From Polytrichum commune (taxonomy: Eukaryota > Streptophyta > Polytrichopsida > Polytrichales > Polytrichaceae), in NCBI GenBank assembly GCA_950295325.1, contig OX485804.1:65068533-65132532 (forward strand): a stretch of DNA of 64,000 bases. The letters are read 5' to 3'. Below are positions 37,944 to 49,990 of the stretch, one piece after another (positions within the stretch are counted from its first letter, which is position 1; each line of letters starts with the position of its first letter). The translations under genes and the position numbers were made by a program. The notes beneath the pieces are model-generated. The model was not told where the DNA came from. It did not search any database and saw only the letters and a list, made by a program, of their open reading frames with translations.

Positions 37944-38740
37944 GTGCCAATTAGAGAAGAAATCCGATGCATCCGTGCATACTACAGATGTGACTATAGT
38001 AAGCGTTGCAAGAGTCGACGTTTCAATCTCTTTGACACAAGCACTGCGAAGTTGGACCATCCTATAGTCAATGTCGGTTCTCTATCCCCAGTTTTTGACA
38101 GAATTAAACTTCCGTTGCAATTATACCTCGAGAGCTCACTCCAAGATCCACTGGGTCATCCGGCTAATGAACACTACAACAACCAACTGGTCACATACCT
38201 GATGATTGAGTCCGACTCCGGCTTCGCACCACCCTGTTCCCAAGCTGGAATTGGGACCGTGATTATTGCTCACAAAGATCGAAAGGCGTTGCTACCCGAA
38301 CATCTTGAGGTGCTGTAGCAGTCCATTACTGATCTCTTGGATTGTTACGGGGATGAGGCTGTCGACCCTGAGGTGGACATCACGCATGCTGCATTCGAAC
38401 AATTTTACAAGCCTTACGAAACGGCAGTCATGGCGGAATACTCCACCTCCATATGCTGGTTGAATTCCTGAAGGAAAAAAACGATGTGCACAAGCTCGGT
38501 GCGGATTTTTCACCTTGCACTGCTCTGCATTCGCTGTACAAATACTACACTATGAGAGAAGATCGGCCCATCCTCCATCAATCATCAAATACTATCAAGT
38601 GGGTGCCTACAATGTATGCGGATGTGAACCAGAAAATTGGAACCCTCATATCGAGTCGGCAGAAGTTGAAATATTGAGTTTCCGAGGAAAAAGATTCAAA
38701 CCTACAACCTGATAGAACATCAAACCCAGAAGACAAATAA
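37944..38740 (+). other. Unrecognised coding-looking stretch, broken
   Basis: An open frame from 37944 to 38318 (HPIVNVGSLSPVFDRIKLPL, then QDPLGHPANEHYNNQLVTYL) continues in the same frame after one TAG with SITDLLDCYGDEAVDPEVDI and on to about 38468. A second frame follows (38453-38677, FLKEKNDVHKLGADFSP). Composition looks like that of a soluble protein rather than random DNA. I do not recognise the family. There is no evident intron signal, so it may be a processed or captured gene fragment with one stop and a frameshift. Confidence 0.35.
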
Positions 38741-40035
38741 TACTTTGCATTTTCTTGTGGGAAGTAGTTTACCACGTGCCGTTCTCACATTGGTTAAGAC
38801 CCAAGAGAATACTATGTGCAGAATAATTTTTCGACAAAGTGTTGAACCAGATAGGTTCTACGTCATACAGACTTTCTGCTACTGCTGCAACTACTCAAAA
38901 ACCAACACATACAGGTTTGTACCTACCTTAATCGGCAAAATATCACCAATATCAATACGACAGACTACAACTGTGCAAGGATCAATAGAAGAAGTGCCAC
39001 TGGTTTGTGTGAGAAGTTACAATGTTTTCAACTAGTGTCAACTAGAACATACATTGCAAGAATAATATGCTCTTGAAGTGACCGAAATGTCAAAAAAGCC
39101 TTTTGAGATCTAAACACTTCATGAGGTATAGAGGCAAAGAGTTCATAAAACTTCATAATCGAGCTAAATCAATAACTATATGTGGGGAAAAAAATTGCTA
39201 AGACATATTTATTTTTTAGCATGACATTATGCAGGTCTTCGGTATTACACCGTGTCACGTACAGTAGCATTAGTGGTTTAAATTCCGCTTAAGTTTAGCG
39301 AGCATTTCTTCCCAAGTTTTTTGGACAATTGCATGATCTTTAAGTAGAGCGGTACATATAATCTTCCACGTCATTACCATTTTCTAAAAATAGAAATTTC
39401 TCCAAAGTCAATTGATGTCAACACTCGCATGACTAAACGTTAAACGAGGATACTGCGTTCTACTCCCTCGAAAGCAAGCAGCAATATATTGCAACAGCTG
39501 CATGTGAGCATAGCAAAGAACCCACTATACACCAATATAAGAATCTACACACAGCATACTGCCAAACCTTCAGTGCCTCCTATCTGAACATTACGATATT
39601 CCAAAGAAAAAAATTCCATTTACAAGTAACATGTTAACTTTCACATGACCAAATTTCAGCTCTATTGGACCGAGTACACACTACAAGTAGACATCTCGAG
39701 CTATTGATAAGATGCAGCAGTCACAAAAGCCTTTACTACTTTCCTCACAAGCATCTATTGCTCAACAATAAAATCTTGTGGGAAAGATTCAGATCAAAGA
39801 GAACTAAAATCAGATAACAACCTTAAAGCAACTATGCACAGAAAAAATCGTCCACTTCAGAGGGGAGATCGTTTCAAACATGCAACCAATATCAATCATT
39901 TGAAAAAGAGAAATAGTTCATAAACAGCGGTGCAGCAAAATGAACGCAGACATATAAGTACAAGTGGTAGTCAGTGTCTTATATTCAAGTGAGTATCGAT
40001 GTACAGATTTGTTACAGCTAACTTAAGAGGTTGTC
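38741..40035. other. Intergenic between psbR copies 1 and 2
   Basis: AT-rich with no recognised gene. The right end is the 3' UTR of psbR copy 2, which does not resemble those of copies 1 and 3. Confidence 0.4.
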
Positions 40036-41452
40036 TTAAGCCAAAGCGCTCGTGTTGTAAACAAGGAGAGCGCCTGCAAGAAGGAGACCTCCGAGAAGGG
40101 CTGCCCAGATAGCAAGCCCGGGAACACCTGCAAACCAGAATCATCATTAGCATCTTCCACTATGAATAGAAAGTGAACAAATCGATTACAAGAAACACAT
40201 GGGTACGCTTATTCATCAATTGCGCACGCTTCCAAGCCAGGCGCCAATTTCAGTAGATTTCATAACAGCTCGCTCGTTCAAATAGTAGCGTGGGCACTTC
40301 GAACAAGTCTCTTGTGCCATTCTCCACGCACAGAATTCTTCATCCATAAGCTTCCCTTTACTTCCATGAGCAGATCGATTATGTCCCATTAATGGCAACT
40401 CATTGCCAATTATACGGTCGGTTATGTAGTCGATAGCTACAGCACCAATATGTAAAGAGGATGAATAATGCTGAGCCCCGCTACTAAGGCTTGATTCTGG
40501 ATGTGACAACACATCTAGAACTTGAAACCGTGATGATCGAGTATGACTTACCTCCAGCATAAACGTCTCCGGACTTAGACCACTCCTCCTTGTCGTAGAT
40601 TGGACTGCGCAATAGAATGTTACACACCTAAGTATTTTCGCCACTCCAGAATAATAACCTCCGACCACAACAATTAACCATTGGAAGAAAAAAAAACACA
40701 AATCTTCCTGCAAACCAGTTCTGCGAAATACCTGTAACCGTCGACATTAGCTCCGTACTTCTTTGTGAACTGGTAAACTCCCTTTCCCTGCACAAAACCG
40801 ACATCTCGTTATTTTTTGAAGTACAGCAAGGAGAGGTCCACATAGTAACTTCACACTAGTGGAGGCTGTTCGTCCGCTAGAGCATATTCTCCAGGCTATA
40901 ACAATTACACCATCGAAGTCAACATCGAAGTGGAAGTGGCAGCAACGACCACTCACCGTCGGTACCCTGCCGCTTGCGTCCACACCCCTCTTGAACTTCA
41001 AGTCACCAGAAGGACCTGCATCAAAAGTCCAATTTCAGATGAAAATTACATCACTCTCATCGACGCCATGCAGGCTCCTCCTCGAAAACAACGATCGCGT
41101 TCTCATCCCAAACGTACCATCTGTACGTCTCCACAACATCAAACGGCAATTATGTACACCTATTCACACCGATCGGGCACGCTACTGCCCCGCTACTACA
41201 GCAACACGTCGATTTCATGAAACAAGGACACTTCGCAGGTGTAAATTAGCATTGCATAGCATAATTCTCACCTAGAGGCTCCCTGGGGATGACTTTCCTG
41301 GTCCTAGCCTCCACTTGCAGAGACGCGGGGGCCTTCGAAATCCTCAAGACCGGCAAACCTTCCACTGCCGCACCGGAGAATGACGATTTCTTGAGACCTG
41401 AGGGCGCGGCAACTGGAGTGGCCGTAAGCGCGGACACTGCGGTGGCGGCCAT
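40036..41452 (-). CDS. psbR: Photosystem II 10 kDa polypeptide (PsbR), copy 2
   Basis: Five exons on the minus strand: 41452-41272, 41015-40957, 40787-40732, 40604-40552, 40127-40036, with the same lengths and phases as the other copies (146 residues). The transit peptide begins MAATAVSALTATPVAAPSGL. The mature part has GPSGDLKFKRGVDASGRVPT, GVYQFTKKYGANVDGY, SPIYDKEEWSKSGDVYAG and a terminal membrane helix ending VYNTSALA. I chose Met 41452 because it aligns with the starts of copies 1 and 3; an in-frame Met at 41476 would add eight residues. Introns 1 and 2 and the first part of intron 3 are nearly the same as in psbR copy 3. It is tandem with copy 1, lying upstream of it in the direction of transcription. 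Confidence 0.96.
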
Positions 41453-41599
41453 GGCTGTAGATCGCATGCAACTCACTCACTCACTCGATCGATGGAAGCG
41501 AAAACAACGACGACGACAAACGAGAAGCCTTTTAGGACACGGCGGTGCAGCGCGCGATTTCTATAGCCGCACGGGCAGGAAAGACCGTCGGACGGGCAC

Positions 41600-41700
41600 G
41601 GGGACGGGTGTCACCGTGGGTAGGGCGGCCAATCCAGGAGCACACTTGGCGCCCCATGACCGGCCACTTTGGATATCGGCCCATCTGGGCCGTAGATCGG
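41600..41700 (-). promoter_or_regulatory. psbR-type promoter module upstream of psbR copy 2
   Basis: Read on the minus strand: GGCCCAGATGGGCC, then GCCGGTCATGGGGCGCCAAG, TGTGCTCCTGGATTGGCCGC (with a CCAAT-box complement). The core is about 170-210 bp before the ATG. The same module occurs at the same distance before psbR copy 3 and, inverted, before psaL copy 2. It is not seen before psbR copy 1. Confidence 0.7.
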
Positions 41701-42097
41701 ACCGTGCGCTGCCTTGTTCGCACCGGCACTGCTCCATGCAGGGACGGGCTTGGGACCCTGGCCGTCCGATTCGAAGTTACGGTTGAGATCGACCAACCTT
41801 TTCTGGGGGTCCGGGCAGCCCGAAATCAATCACTTTTCGAGTCTCATCCTGACCGCCTCCCAGAAATCATCCAAATTTGTTCTCAATCAACTTGGTTCCC
41901 AATCACCATTAACCTCAACACTTAAAATGTAAGAGGCTCACTTTAAAAAGATTATAGATGTGCATGTCCTTGAAGTGTATTTGAATTTGGGTCTTTGTCC
42001 ACATATTGATGTGATTCTTCTTACATTAACCATGAGCACACTCACCAATGTCATTAACTTGGACCGAAGTTTGAATCTTGATTGTATCTATAGGTTG

Positions 42098-42192
42098 AAA
42101 GTTGGGAACCAGGAATGTGGAGAGTGGGGGACAGAGTTCCCAATGGAATTCCCCCTCTGTCCCCACTCTCCCGTTCCCGGTTCCCAAATTTC
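42098..42192. repeat. Strong hairpin (inverted repeat)
   Basis: GAGAGTGGGGGACAGAG and CTCTGTCCCCACTCTC flank a loop of about 18 bases. The outer arms GTTGGGAACC and GGTTCCCAA extend the stem across small internal loops. It could be a small MITE or a precursor-like RNA hairpin; nothing in the sequence decides between them. Confidence 0.7.
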
Positions 42193-43914
42193 CTTCATAC
42201 AGCATCAATTTTTTTCATTCATCTCCTCAAAAGGGTTGCCATAAATTCAACGGTCTAGATCCCAACATCCCTGCATGTTCCCATCTAGGTAGAAGCCAGA
42301 CACATGGCCTGCATACCGGTCTTTTGGATTGACCTTTAAAGGACCTAGCTAGATTAAATACACCAAAGGTTATTACTATAGATGCCGCGAAAGAATTCGA
42401 TACTAGTATGGATATGCATATTAAGGTAGGTGGGTCTTCAATGGTTGATTTATCAAAGTAGCCCAATTCTGCTTGGATATGAAACACACGATTAGTATGA
42501 GATCGCTGTTTAGCAAATCAAATCAAGGCCATTATCACTTTTCTCATAATTTTGGAGCTCAATCATATGGTGTTTTTTTTACAGTGCCATTATAAAAACT
42601 CATTTGCTATTATGCCAGTCGATTGCAAAGTCAATTGTATGGGAACAGTGGACTACAGAGTCAACTGCACATGAGGAGTTGGCTCTTTAATCAACTCCAC
42701 ATGAGCACTTATCTCCATAGTTGACTTCCATAATAACAATCGACCTTCTCCAATTGATTACTCTCATTAGTAGTCGATAAAAGAGTCGACTACTCTCATC
42801 AGCAATTGGTTAGGAAATTGACTCCTCATTTAGCAGTCGTGTAGAGAGTCTTGGAAAGGGTGGTTGAGTTGAGAATGAGACCACTTCTTGCTTATGGCTG
42901 CAAGAGGAATGGCCAATGCTTCTTTGTGGCGCTTCTTTGTTGTTGATGTGGGTGGTTGATGCCTTCATTAGATCATGAGTGGCATCAAAATTGGGAAGGT
43001 GTTGATTCCCAAGTGTCTCAATCATTTTCATATCATTAATAAACCTCTCATGTGTGCAACAATTTTGGATCAAGCATTTAGAGATGGCAATTGTTGCAAG
43101 TTCTAAGGGTTGCAAGTTCTAGGATCAAGCATGGAGATTGGTTTATGTTGGTATCAAAAAAGAACCAACAAGAAGTGGACTTACAATATTATGAATCATT
43201 TGATGGTAGATTTGAAAACAGAAACTGCATTAGCTTCTAGGACATATCTTGTAGCCTTAGATGCTTAGTAATTACATCCGGAGAATGAAAAATATCTTCA
43301 ATGACTTTATTAATGAATTCTAGGGTTTTAACTTATACATATGATAGAGGTTCATTATTATTCAAAAGTATATTTGTATACTTATGTTGATGACTATACA
43401 TTAATGAAATTATTTACGTATACACATTGTCACTTGTATTTTTATCATTGAAATTGTATGTATATTTCTTGATTTTATCAAAAAATGATAATTATAATAA
43501 AACTTGTATATAGGAGGTTTTTAAGAGTATGTTGTGAACGCACGTGGTTCTTGTTTAACAAAGGACAAATTTGGAGCTTGAAAATGGAGTTAAACAATCA
43601 TCAAAATGTGAAGATTCCAAAAAGAGTTCAAAGTGATAGTAATGAGGATTCAAAATGGCAAAAATTTGGTAGAAGAGATAGGGCTTGGATACATTAAAAA
43701 CGTAGCTACAAAATAGAGTCGCAACTAGCAAAACACTTGCTCCATGATGAAGGAAATAAAAACAAAGGATAGCGCGCAATAGCTAGGCCATCATGTCTAT
43801 TAGTGATGCCACCGATATGATGATGGCCAAAAGGTTATGCTCGAGGGGGTTACTCCCTTGTATTTAGTGTGAACACATGAGAACACAAGGTGTTTTTAGG
43901 TGGGGTATTAAATT
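42193..43914. other. Intergenic with degenerate GTCGACT-like repeats
   Basis: No gene recognised. Around 42615-42840 short segments such as AGTCGATTG, AGTCAACT, AGTTGACT and AGTCGACT alternate with CACATGAG or CTCATTAG, in both orientations. This looks like a decayed palindromic repeat. Confidence 0.4.
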
Positions 43915-43922
43915 GAAGAAGG

Positions 43923-44779
43923 CAGGGTTGTCTATTGTGTCGTGATGGAGGGTAATCCCGACATAATGTCGTGCCGTCACGACACGTATCCGTCACGATA
44001 TTATGCCGGATGATGTCTTTATCCTGCCGGACTTGAATTTTACCGAATTTTTGGTGTATTTACATTACCCCATTGCGGACACGTAGGAGTTACGATGTCC
44101 ACGTGTGATGACATGTCAACAAAGTAGAGGTAAAGTGGGGAATAAAATTACTAGCGCCCGTCCGCCCTCCCGTCCGCCCCCGTTCCCCCCCCCCATTCCC
44201 CGTACCCTAACCCCGCTCCCTTAGCCCATTAACATGTTCCCTAACCCGTTCCCTACGTTCCCTCCCGTCCGACCCCCCCGTCCGACCTTTTCCCGTCCGA
44301 CCCTCCCGTCCGACCTTTTCCCGTCCGACCCCCCGTCCGACCCTCCCTCACACCCGACCCCCCCCCCCCCCCCAACCCGACCCTACCCCCCTTCTGACCA
44401 CCCTACCCGACCCTCCCTCCCCGTCCTCCCCCCCCCCCCCCCCCCCCCGTCCGACCCCACGTTCCCCCGCGTTCCCACACGTCCGCCCGCGCTCCCCACC
44501 CGTTCCCCCCGTCCGACCTACACCCTCCTTAGTAATATTTTATTACTTTGATTTTAACAAAATGATAAACACAATGGCAAAATGGTTTACATGCCAAGGG
44601 AAATATGCACATCCACGTCGGCATTTTTTGCCACATAGGACGCCACCTTGGCAAGAAGGTAAGTATTTTACCCACCCTACTAGGTTGACCCTAGTTTGAC
44701 CCTACGAGGAGCCTATTGTGTCGTGACGGAGGGGTCCGACCCAACACGACGCGTCATGACGTCGCGATAGACAACCCTG
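43923..44779. mobile_element. Non-autonomous hAT element with 8-bp target duplication
   Basis: The ends are CAGGGTTGTCTAT and its complement ATAGACAACCCTG. The flanks are a perfect 8-bp direct repeat, GAAGAAGG (43915-43922 and 44780-44787). CAGGG-type ends with 8-bp duplications are typical of hAT transposons. Subterminal TATTGTGTCGTGA(T/C)GGAGGG occurs near the left end and again, in direct orientation, at about 44715. There is no transposase. The interior carries the C-rich tract 44150-44530. Confidence 0.93.
44150..44530 (+). repeat. C-rich minisatellite inside the hAT element
   Basis: Irregular repeats of CCCGTCCGACC, CCCGTTCC and poly-C runs (up to about 18 C). The plus strand is almost free of G except in CCG steps, so the two strands differ strongly in base composition. 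Confidence 0.85.
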
Positions 44780-44787
44780 GAAGAAGG

Positions 44788-47700
44788 TAAATATTGTGGA
44801 CCCTACTATTATGCAATTGTTTTGTCATTCATTGTTTTTGAGGACCCTGTGGGTAGGTTAACTTAATATTTGTTCTTCTTTTACATGGGCATGTTGTGGT
44901 TGTAAATGAAGTTTTGGTTGATATCATGTAAACTCTAACACTTACACATATCAAATCATGAACACAACATTCACACACATATAAATACTGATAAAATGCT
45001 TGTGTTTAAAAACCCATGCAAAGGCTTCCAAAAGTTGTGTTCAAAAACACAATTGCATACATACATGTAGGATTGAAACACAACCAGCCAACACCAATCA
45101 CAAAGTTTGTTTAAGGATTACACATTCATATATGAAGAATTTTTTTGTCATTGTTCAAGTTCAAATGGTTAAAGCCACTCAATATACAACATTTTTTTTG
45201 GTCTCAAGAGAGAAAGTACAAACCCTAATTCTAACCCCATCACTCCAAACTATACTATATGCCCAAAACATTGCCACAACTTCTGCTTAGAATTCTACCC
45301 AAAATAATTCAACGAGCAACTGGAGGTTTTTACTCTTGTATTTCCTCAAACAAACCAATTATGTAGTTCACCTTCGCATCATAGTAAAAATCACATAGGG
45401 GTGATTGAGGTGACATTTTAAAATTTTGGCAAAGAGTTTGTGGATTGTTCTTGGACTGATCTCTAGTGGTGGATCCGAACTCTTTACAACACTCCACACA
45501 ATACATCTATACTACACCCACCAAATTCTAGTCCAAAGACCTCAAGTGCCATTGGTGATCCTCGGGAGTGATTAGTTTCATATCTTTCCTAAGTTTCTCT
45601 TTCGTCAACAAGTTTCTAGTCATAACCTTAGCACTCGCCCATGTGGACTTCATGTCAGATGCCATATGGTAAGTGATCTCATCACTAGCTCTAAAACCAA
45701 CATGTGGAGGCAACGGCTAGTCAAAGTCATCAAGAGGAGTAAGATCTTGGATTCCAACCTCTGCAGCTATGCACTCTAGGGTTGGTTGGGAATTTAAAAC
45801 AAAATCTAGGTCAACCACATGCATGCGCTTTCTAGATTGAAGGTTGGGATTAGCTAGTGGTAGAACATAAAAATCCGAAGAAACTCTATAAAGTCCCTTG
45901 GCCAGTAAATCCTACATCTACTTTCAATATCTAAGAACTAAAAGGGCCAATCTATAATATAAAATACCTTCGAGTAGTGGTATGAGTTTGCATATATGTC
46001 ACCCTTAACACACTCGCAAGATCAATAAGTTATGGCCTAGCATAGGCACTAGCAAGTGAATATAATTTCAACTTCAAAGACATTGCAAACCTGGTATGTG
46101 ACTAGCAACCTCATTAGATTTGAGTACCTCGAGTCACAGTTGATATCACTCATACAAACACCTCCTACTGACATCGCCCCCCCCCCCCCCTCCTCTATGT
46201 TGACAATGCTCCCAAAAAAAAGCAACAAATCACAACAAAAATTCAAAACCCTACCCATATATCAAGTGAGCCAAAAATCGAAAGTAGGAAAGATGAATCT
46301 TGGGATGGGCGCACTTGAGGAGTGCAACTATGGATATGCGCCAACTGTCCAACCTTCAACACTGAACAATCAACATTCACCAAGTTTGCAAGATGGTTGG
46401 AGTTTGCACAGACATAAAAACTTCAAAAGGCTCCCAAAAACCCTAAGTGGGAACTCACAAAGCCAAATAGAATGCACAAACCCATCAAGAGTCCTTCCCA
46501 CATCTAACCCAACATATTACATCCAACTACCAAGAGACATCCATGAGATGTAATCCAATGATGCTCATCTGTAGTGTGGGACCCTAATATATATATTATT
46601 TTAATACCTCACCCTACTAAACCCTATGATATGCTAAACTTCTCTAACATGGTCAATTTGCAAACTCCCTAATTTATTTATAACATGAAGATCAATATAT
46701 AACTTGAGCTTTGTTATAAGTACAAGTTTTATAATTTGTAGGTCACAACTATAAAATGAACCCTATATTTATTCTCACATAGTTTTCTAAAATACAGGAG
46801 AGACCCCCCCCCAACGGTCTTCGGACATGACTCCATCGACACCATTGCACATTCTCATAGCTAGTCCATCCCAGGAGTATGGTGTCAAACACAAGAAGAA
46901 TTTGGCGGCATTTCTCAGCAAGGCTAGAAAGATGAGTCAAGATGTTTGATTACATCTACAGATGTGGTTCAATTGCAGGCTGCAGAACGGCATTACAACA
47001 AATTTTGGTGCTCATTTTGCAATCAGGACATGGACGAGAGAAGGAGTTTGTATGCTCGGGTATGTGTGATCAGATGGTAGACGTTTCTTTTTTCTTTTCT
47101 TCAATATCAAGTGATCATGAATGTGATTGACATGATGCTACAATGTTGTGTGCTGAGATGTATAGATGTTGTTTCTTCCATGTGTTGCAAAAGCTAATGG
47201 GAAGCACTGCAAATATGGAATTTCGTACTCGTTGTTTCCATAGATTGTCCAACCTGTTGGTGTTAGGGTTCTGAAAAATTGTGCCAGGTTGTCAGGTCAT
47301 TTTAGAACAATACAGCAAATGTGCTGGATTGATGTCTTCAGCTTCAGTCAGAAGAGCTTGGAGATATGACGTTGAGGACTTTAGAGTAGTGATGAAGCGC
47401 CTGTTGCTTCTTCCAAGCAGTTCCATCCTGTGTGTTTAATTCCCTATTCTTTGAAACTTATTGAATCCTAATTCGCTATCTCACCGTTGATTAGTGAAAG
47501 TGCCATTCAGCATCTAGGAAGTTCACCACACATTACAAGCGTGAAGAGCTTCTGGGTGGAGTAGGGGAGCGATGTTGTGAAGTGAAATCGCTATATTATA
47601 TCCAAAGAGGATCTGTTACAGGTTTGAAATCTCCTAGACACACTAGAAGTATGATCTCCTATGTAGGTAGGTTTTGATCATGTTGAAAGTGGCAAATGAG

Positions 47701-48420
47701 ACTATGACAGTCTTCATATTTTAATGTATGCTGAATATCTTCAATGGGCGCGACACTTAACATTATTCAGCTGCATGATTGTGTTCTATTCTATATTTAG
47801 CATGTGACATGGGCGTCTACCATCTTACCTTCATGGGAAGAAATTTTAAAATAAGAAGAAATTTGAAGCCAATACAAATATTAAATAGTTCCGATAAAAA
47901 TAATAAGAATATTGTGCATAGTGTCAATATTTTCAATGTGTTCAATAGCGTCATAGTGTTGCTATGAATAGTATTTTTAGGGAATAATATTGGGATGAAA
48001 AGTGTTCCCAGAACGAATAATGATTCTTGCACATAGTGCCGGAGTGCTGTAAAGGTGAGATTCCACGTGGGTCGCTTGTCCACCAAATTCTAGTGTGAAT
48101 AAGGACAAACCCACCCAAACGTAGAAGGAATCTAGTGGGATAGGGTTTGTATGTGCCAACTAGCTACTCCCATCTTCTCAAACCGGGTCCACCTACTAAC
48201 CTCCTCCTCTTAAAACCGGTCTCAAAATCTTCGGTGATCAGCATTGGTAGATTGAAGATTCTTTAGTGATCGAACGGAAGTATGACAACATATGTCCATG
48301 GCCCTCCACATTCTAGTAGACGACCATAATGTGATCGGTTGGCAGGTTGTGCTCAACTACATGTAAAGACCTCTAGTGCAATATTATCTCGAATCTAGTA
48401 GTCGACAAAGCCCTACATTG
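44788..48420. other. Long gene-poor stretch
   Basis: Only isolated short reading frames are seen (the longest is at 46056-46553, with no recognised motif and a low-complexity proline stretch). C-runs occur at about 46178 and 46805. I see no supportable gene. Confidence 0.35.
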
Positions 48421-48424
48421 GGTG

Positions 48425-48612
48425 CCCACACCCATGCCCATGCCCATGCTCACCCATGCCCATGGGTTTTGGGTGGGCATGGGTGCGATATTATTGTTCA
48501 TGGGTGGGCATGGTTGCAATATTATTGTTCATGGGTGGGCATGGATGGGCATGGCTGCGATATTATTGTTCATGGGTGGGCATGGGTGGGCTTGGGTGGG
48601 CTTGGGTGATCA
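48425..48612 (+). repeat. CATGGGTGGGCATGG minisatellite, left block
   Basis: Units of CATGGGTGGGCATGG alternate with TGCGATATTATTGTT (three times). An inverted segment at the left end (CCCATGCCCATGC, CACCCATGCCCATGGG) can pair with the array. Further units lie at 48927-49030, on the other side of the hAT relic. Confidence 0.85.
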
Positions 48613-48876
48613 TGAGATCATTGCAGCGGTGAGCTTAGCATTGCCAATGAATTGGGATACCACTACTAAATTCAGTATTCTCTTATGGTGAAGTTGAAAG
48701 GAGCCCCCACATTCCCCATCATGTCGCGCTTGGTTTTGTGCATCCTTGCATCCAACTCCAAATCGGAGTCAAACTTCTCGGATGTAGGGGATACGCTAAC
48801 CAAGAAGCGCTCCGGGCTGAAGCCAGCGATAGTGAATGACCTTTTATTTGTCCGATCCAACCAAGACTTGGTGTAG
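48613..48876 (+). pseudogene. hAT transposase C-terminal dimerisation domain relic
   Basis: In frame from about 48688 to the stop at 48876: PTFPIMSRLVLCILASNSKS, then ESNFSDVGDTLTKKRSGLKP and AIVNDLLFVRSNQDL. This fits the hAT dimerisation domain (usually S.SERVFS.AG....KKRS.L....V..L.F...N). The preceding ALPMNWDTTTKFSILLW is in another frame, so a one-base shift separates them. The catalytic part is absent. It is enclosed by the GC-rich minisatellite blocks. Confidence 0.75.
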
Positions 48877-48926
48877 GCGGGTAATACACATTACATAATT
48901 TTGGAATACATGGGCGCAATTTGAAT

Positions 48927-49030
48927 AGCATGGGTGGGCATGGGCGGGCATGGGTGGGCACATGTCATGCTATGTGTGGGCATGGGTGGGCATAGGTCGC
49001 TGTTGATGGGCATGGTCTGGGTATGGGTGC
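48927..49030 (+). repeat. CATGGGTGGGCATGG minisatellite, right block
   Basis: A second short array of the same unit (GCATGGGTGGGCATGGGCGG and variants) follows the hAT dimerisation-domain relic. Confidence 0.8.
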
Positions 49031-49344
49031 AATTTAAAAGGAAAATATTGGGCTCTGGTAGACGAGCAACCTCCATGGAAACTCTGCCTAACTCCACCCA
49101 TATTTCCAAGTTCGGCATGAGTGTGTGTATAGCAATAAAAAATTCTTACTTTGTTCGGAAGCCCACAGAATGTAATTGACATATTCCAAAGTGATGTAAC
49201 CGACCAATATGGCTGAATAATGTTATGGCACCACTGGGATTGTGGACATTAATTTGAAATAACTCCGTACCATATACTCAATGTGATGATTGGTATCCTT
49301 GTTCACAGTGCTCTTTTCGTGATCAGGCCCACTTATGGTAAGAT

Positions 49345-49560
49345 GAACAATAACGTAGGAGTTGCTTGTCGCCATGCCACTGATCCCAGTTTACAACGTG
49401 AAGAATCTCTAATTCCTTGATCAAATTCTTCTAATTCCTTGATCAATCGCCTGAGCAAGGACTTCGATAATCCAATTCGCGGGAAACGAATTTCAAGCAC
49501 ATAGAGCAGCTTGTAAAGCCAGTGGACGCCCAATAGCCCACTGAACAATTCAAACAAATT
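49345..49560 (-). pseudogene. psaL: psaL 3'-end relic B
   Basis: Minus-strand translation FSGLLGVHWLYKLLYVLEI corresponds to the PsaL C-terminal helix ([19 protein letters not shown]). It is followed by recognisable psaL 3' UTR (complement of GCCATGCCACTGATCCCAGT at about 49370). The upstream part of the gene is absent. Confidence 0.8.
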
Positions 49561-49639
49561 AAGAAAGCCTAGGCCTATGGAATCCAGATAATCAACATTT
49601 CACATTGCTTACTGAAACACAAGATAACCTGAAGGCAGT

Positions 49640-49990
49640 GGCTTGGGAATACAATAAGAGTCTATAGGGTCTTCATTGATGTGGCTTTCCCAAAACATTT
49701 AATCGATTAAGCCTGCCTCTACCCTCTGCAATCTGAAATCCCGGTGGACAACGACATCAGATAAAAGACAGAAACAAGAAAATGGAATGTGAACGAAAAA
49801 GCTGCCTGTCGGCGTGGTGCCTCGTGGATTAGCTTTAGATTGACGGTAAATCGCCTGAGCATGAACTTCGACGCTTGAAATCTAGTGTAGCACGAAGAGT
49901 TGAACACATACAGCAAGAATGCCAATCGAAGTATACGGACAAATTCAGAAAGCTGAACCCTGAAGAATCCCAAACTCCAACGTTCACATT
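49640..49990 (-). pseudogene. psaL: psaL 3'-end relic A
   Basis: Minus-strand LRLAFLLYVFNSS at about 49945-49895 matches the last PsaL helix ([12 protein letters not shown]). Decayed 3' UTR follows, and then the psaL downstream sequence AGAGGCAGGCTTAATCGATT at about 49720 (compare GTAGGCTCAATTGATT behind copy 1). With relic B and copy 2, this makes three psaL 3' ends in a row spaced about 400-430 bp. Confidence 0.75.

Noticed and set aside
41289-41925. Several long frames around psbR copy 2 exon 1 and promoter
   Set aside because: They lie antisense to exon 1 or in the GC-rich promoter module. No domain is seen, and the psbR exon structure explains the conservation.
44234-44551. Pro/Ser/Thr-rich frame
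   Set aside because: It is a translation of the C-rich minisatellite and has no protein features beyond the repeat.
46056-46553. 165-codon frame with a proline run
   Set aside because: No recognised motif, no splice context and AT-rich low-complexity sequence. A chance frame is more likely than a gene.
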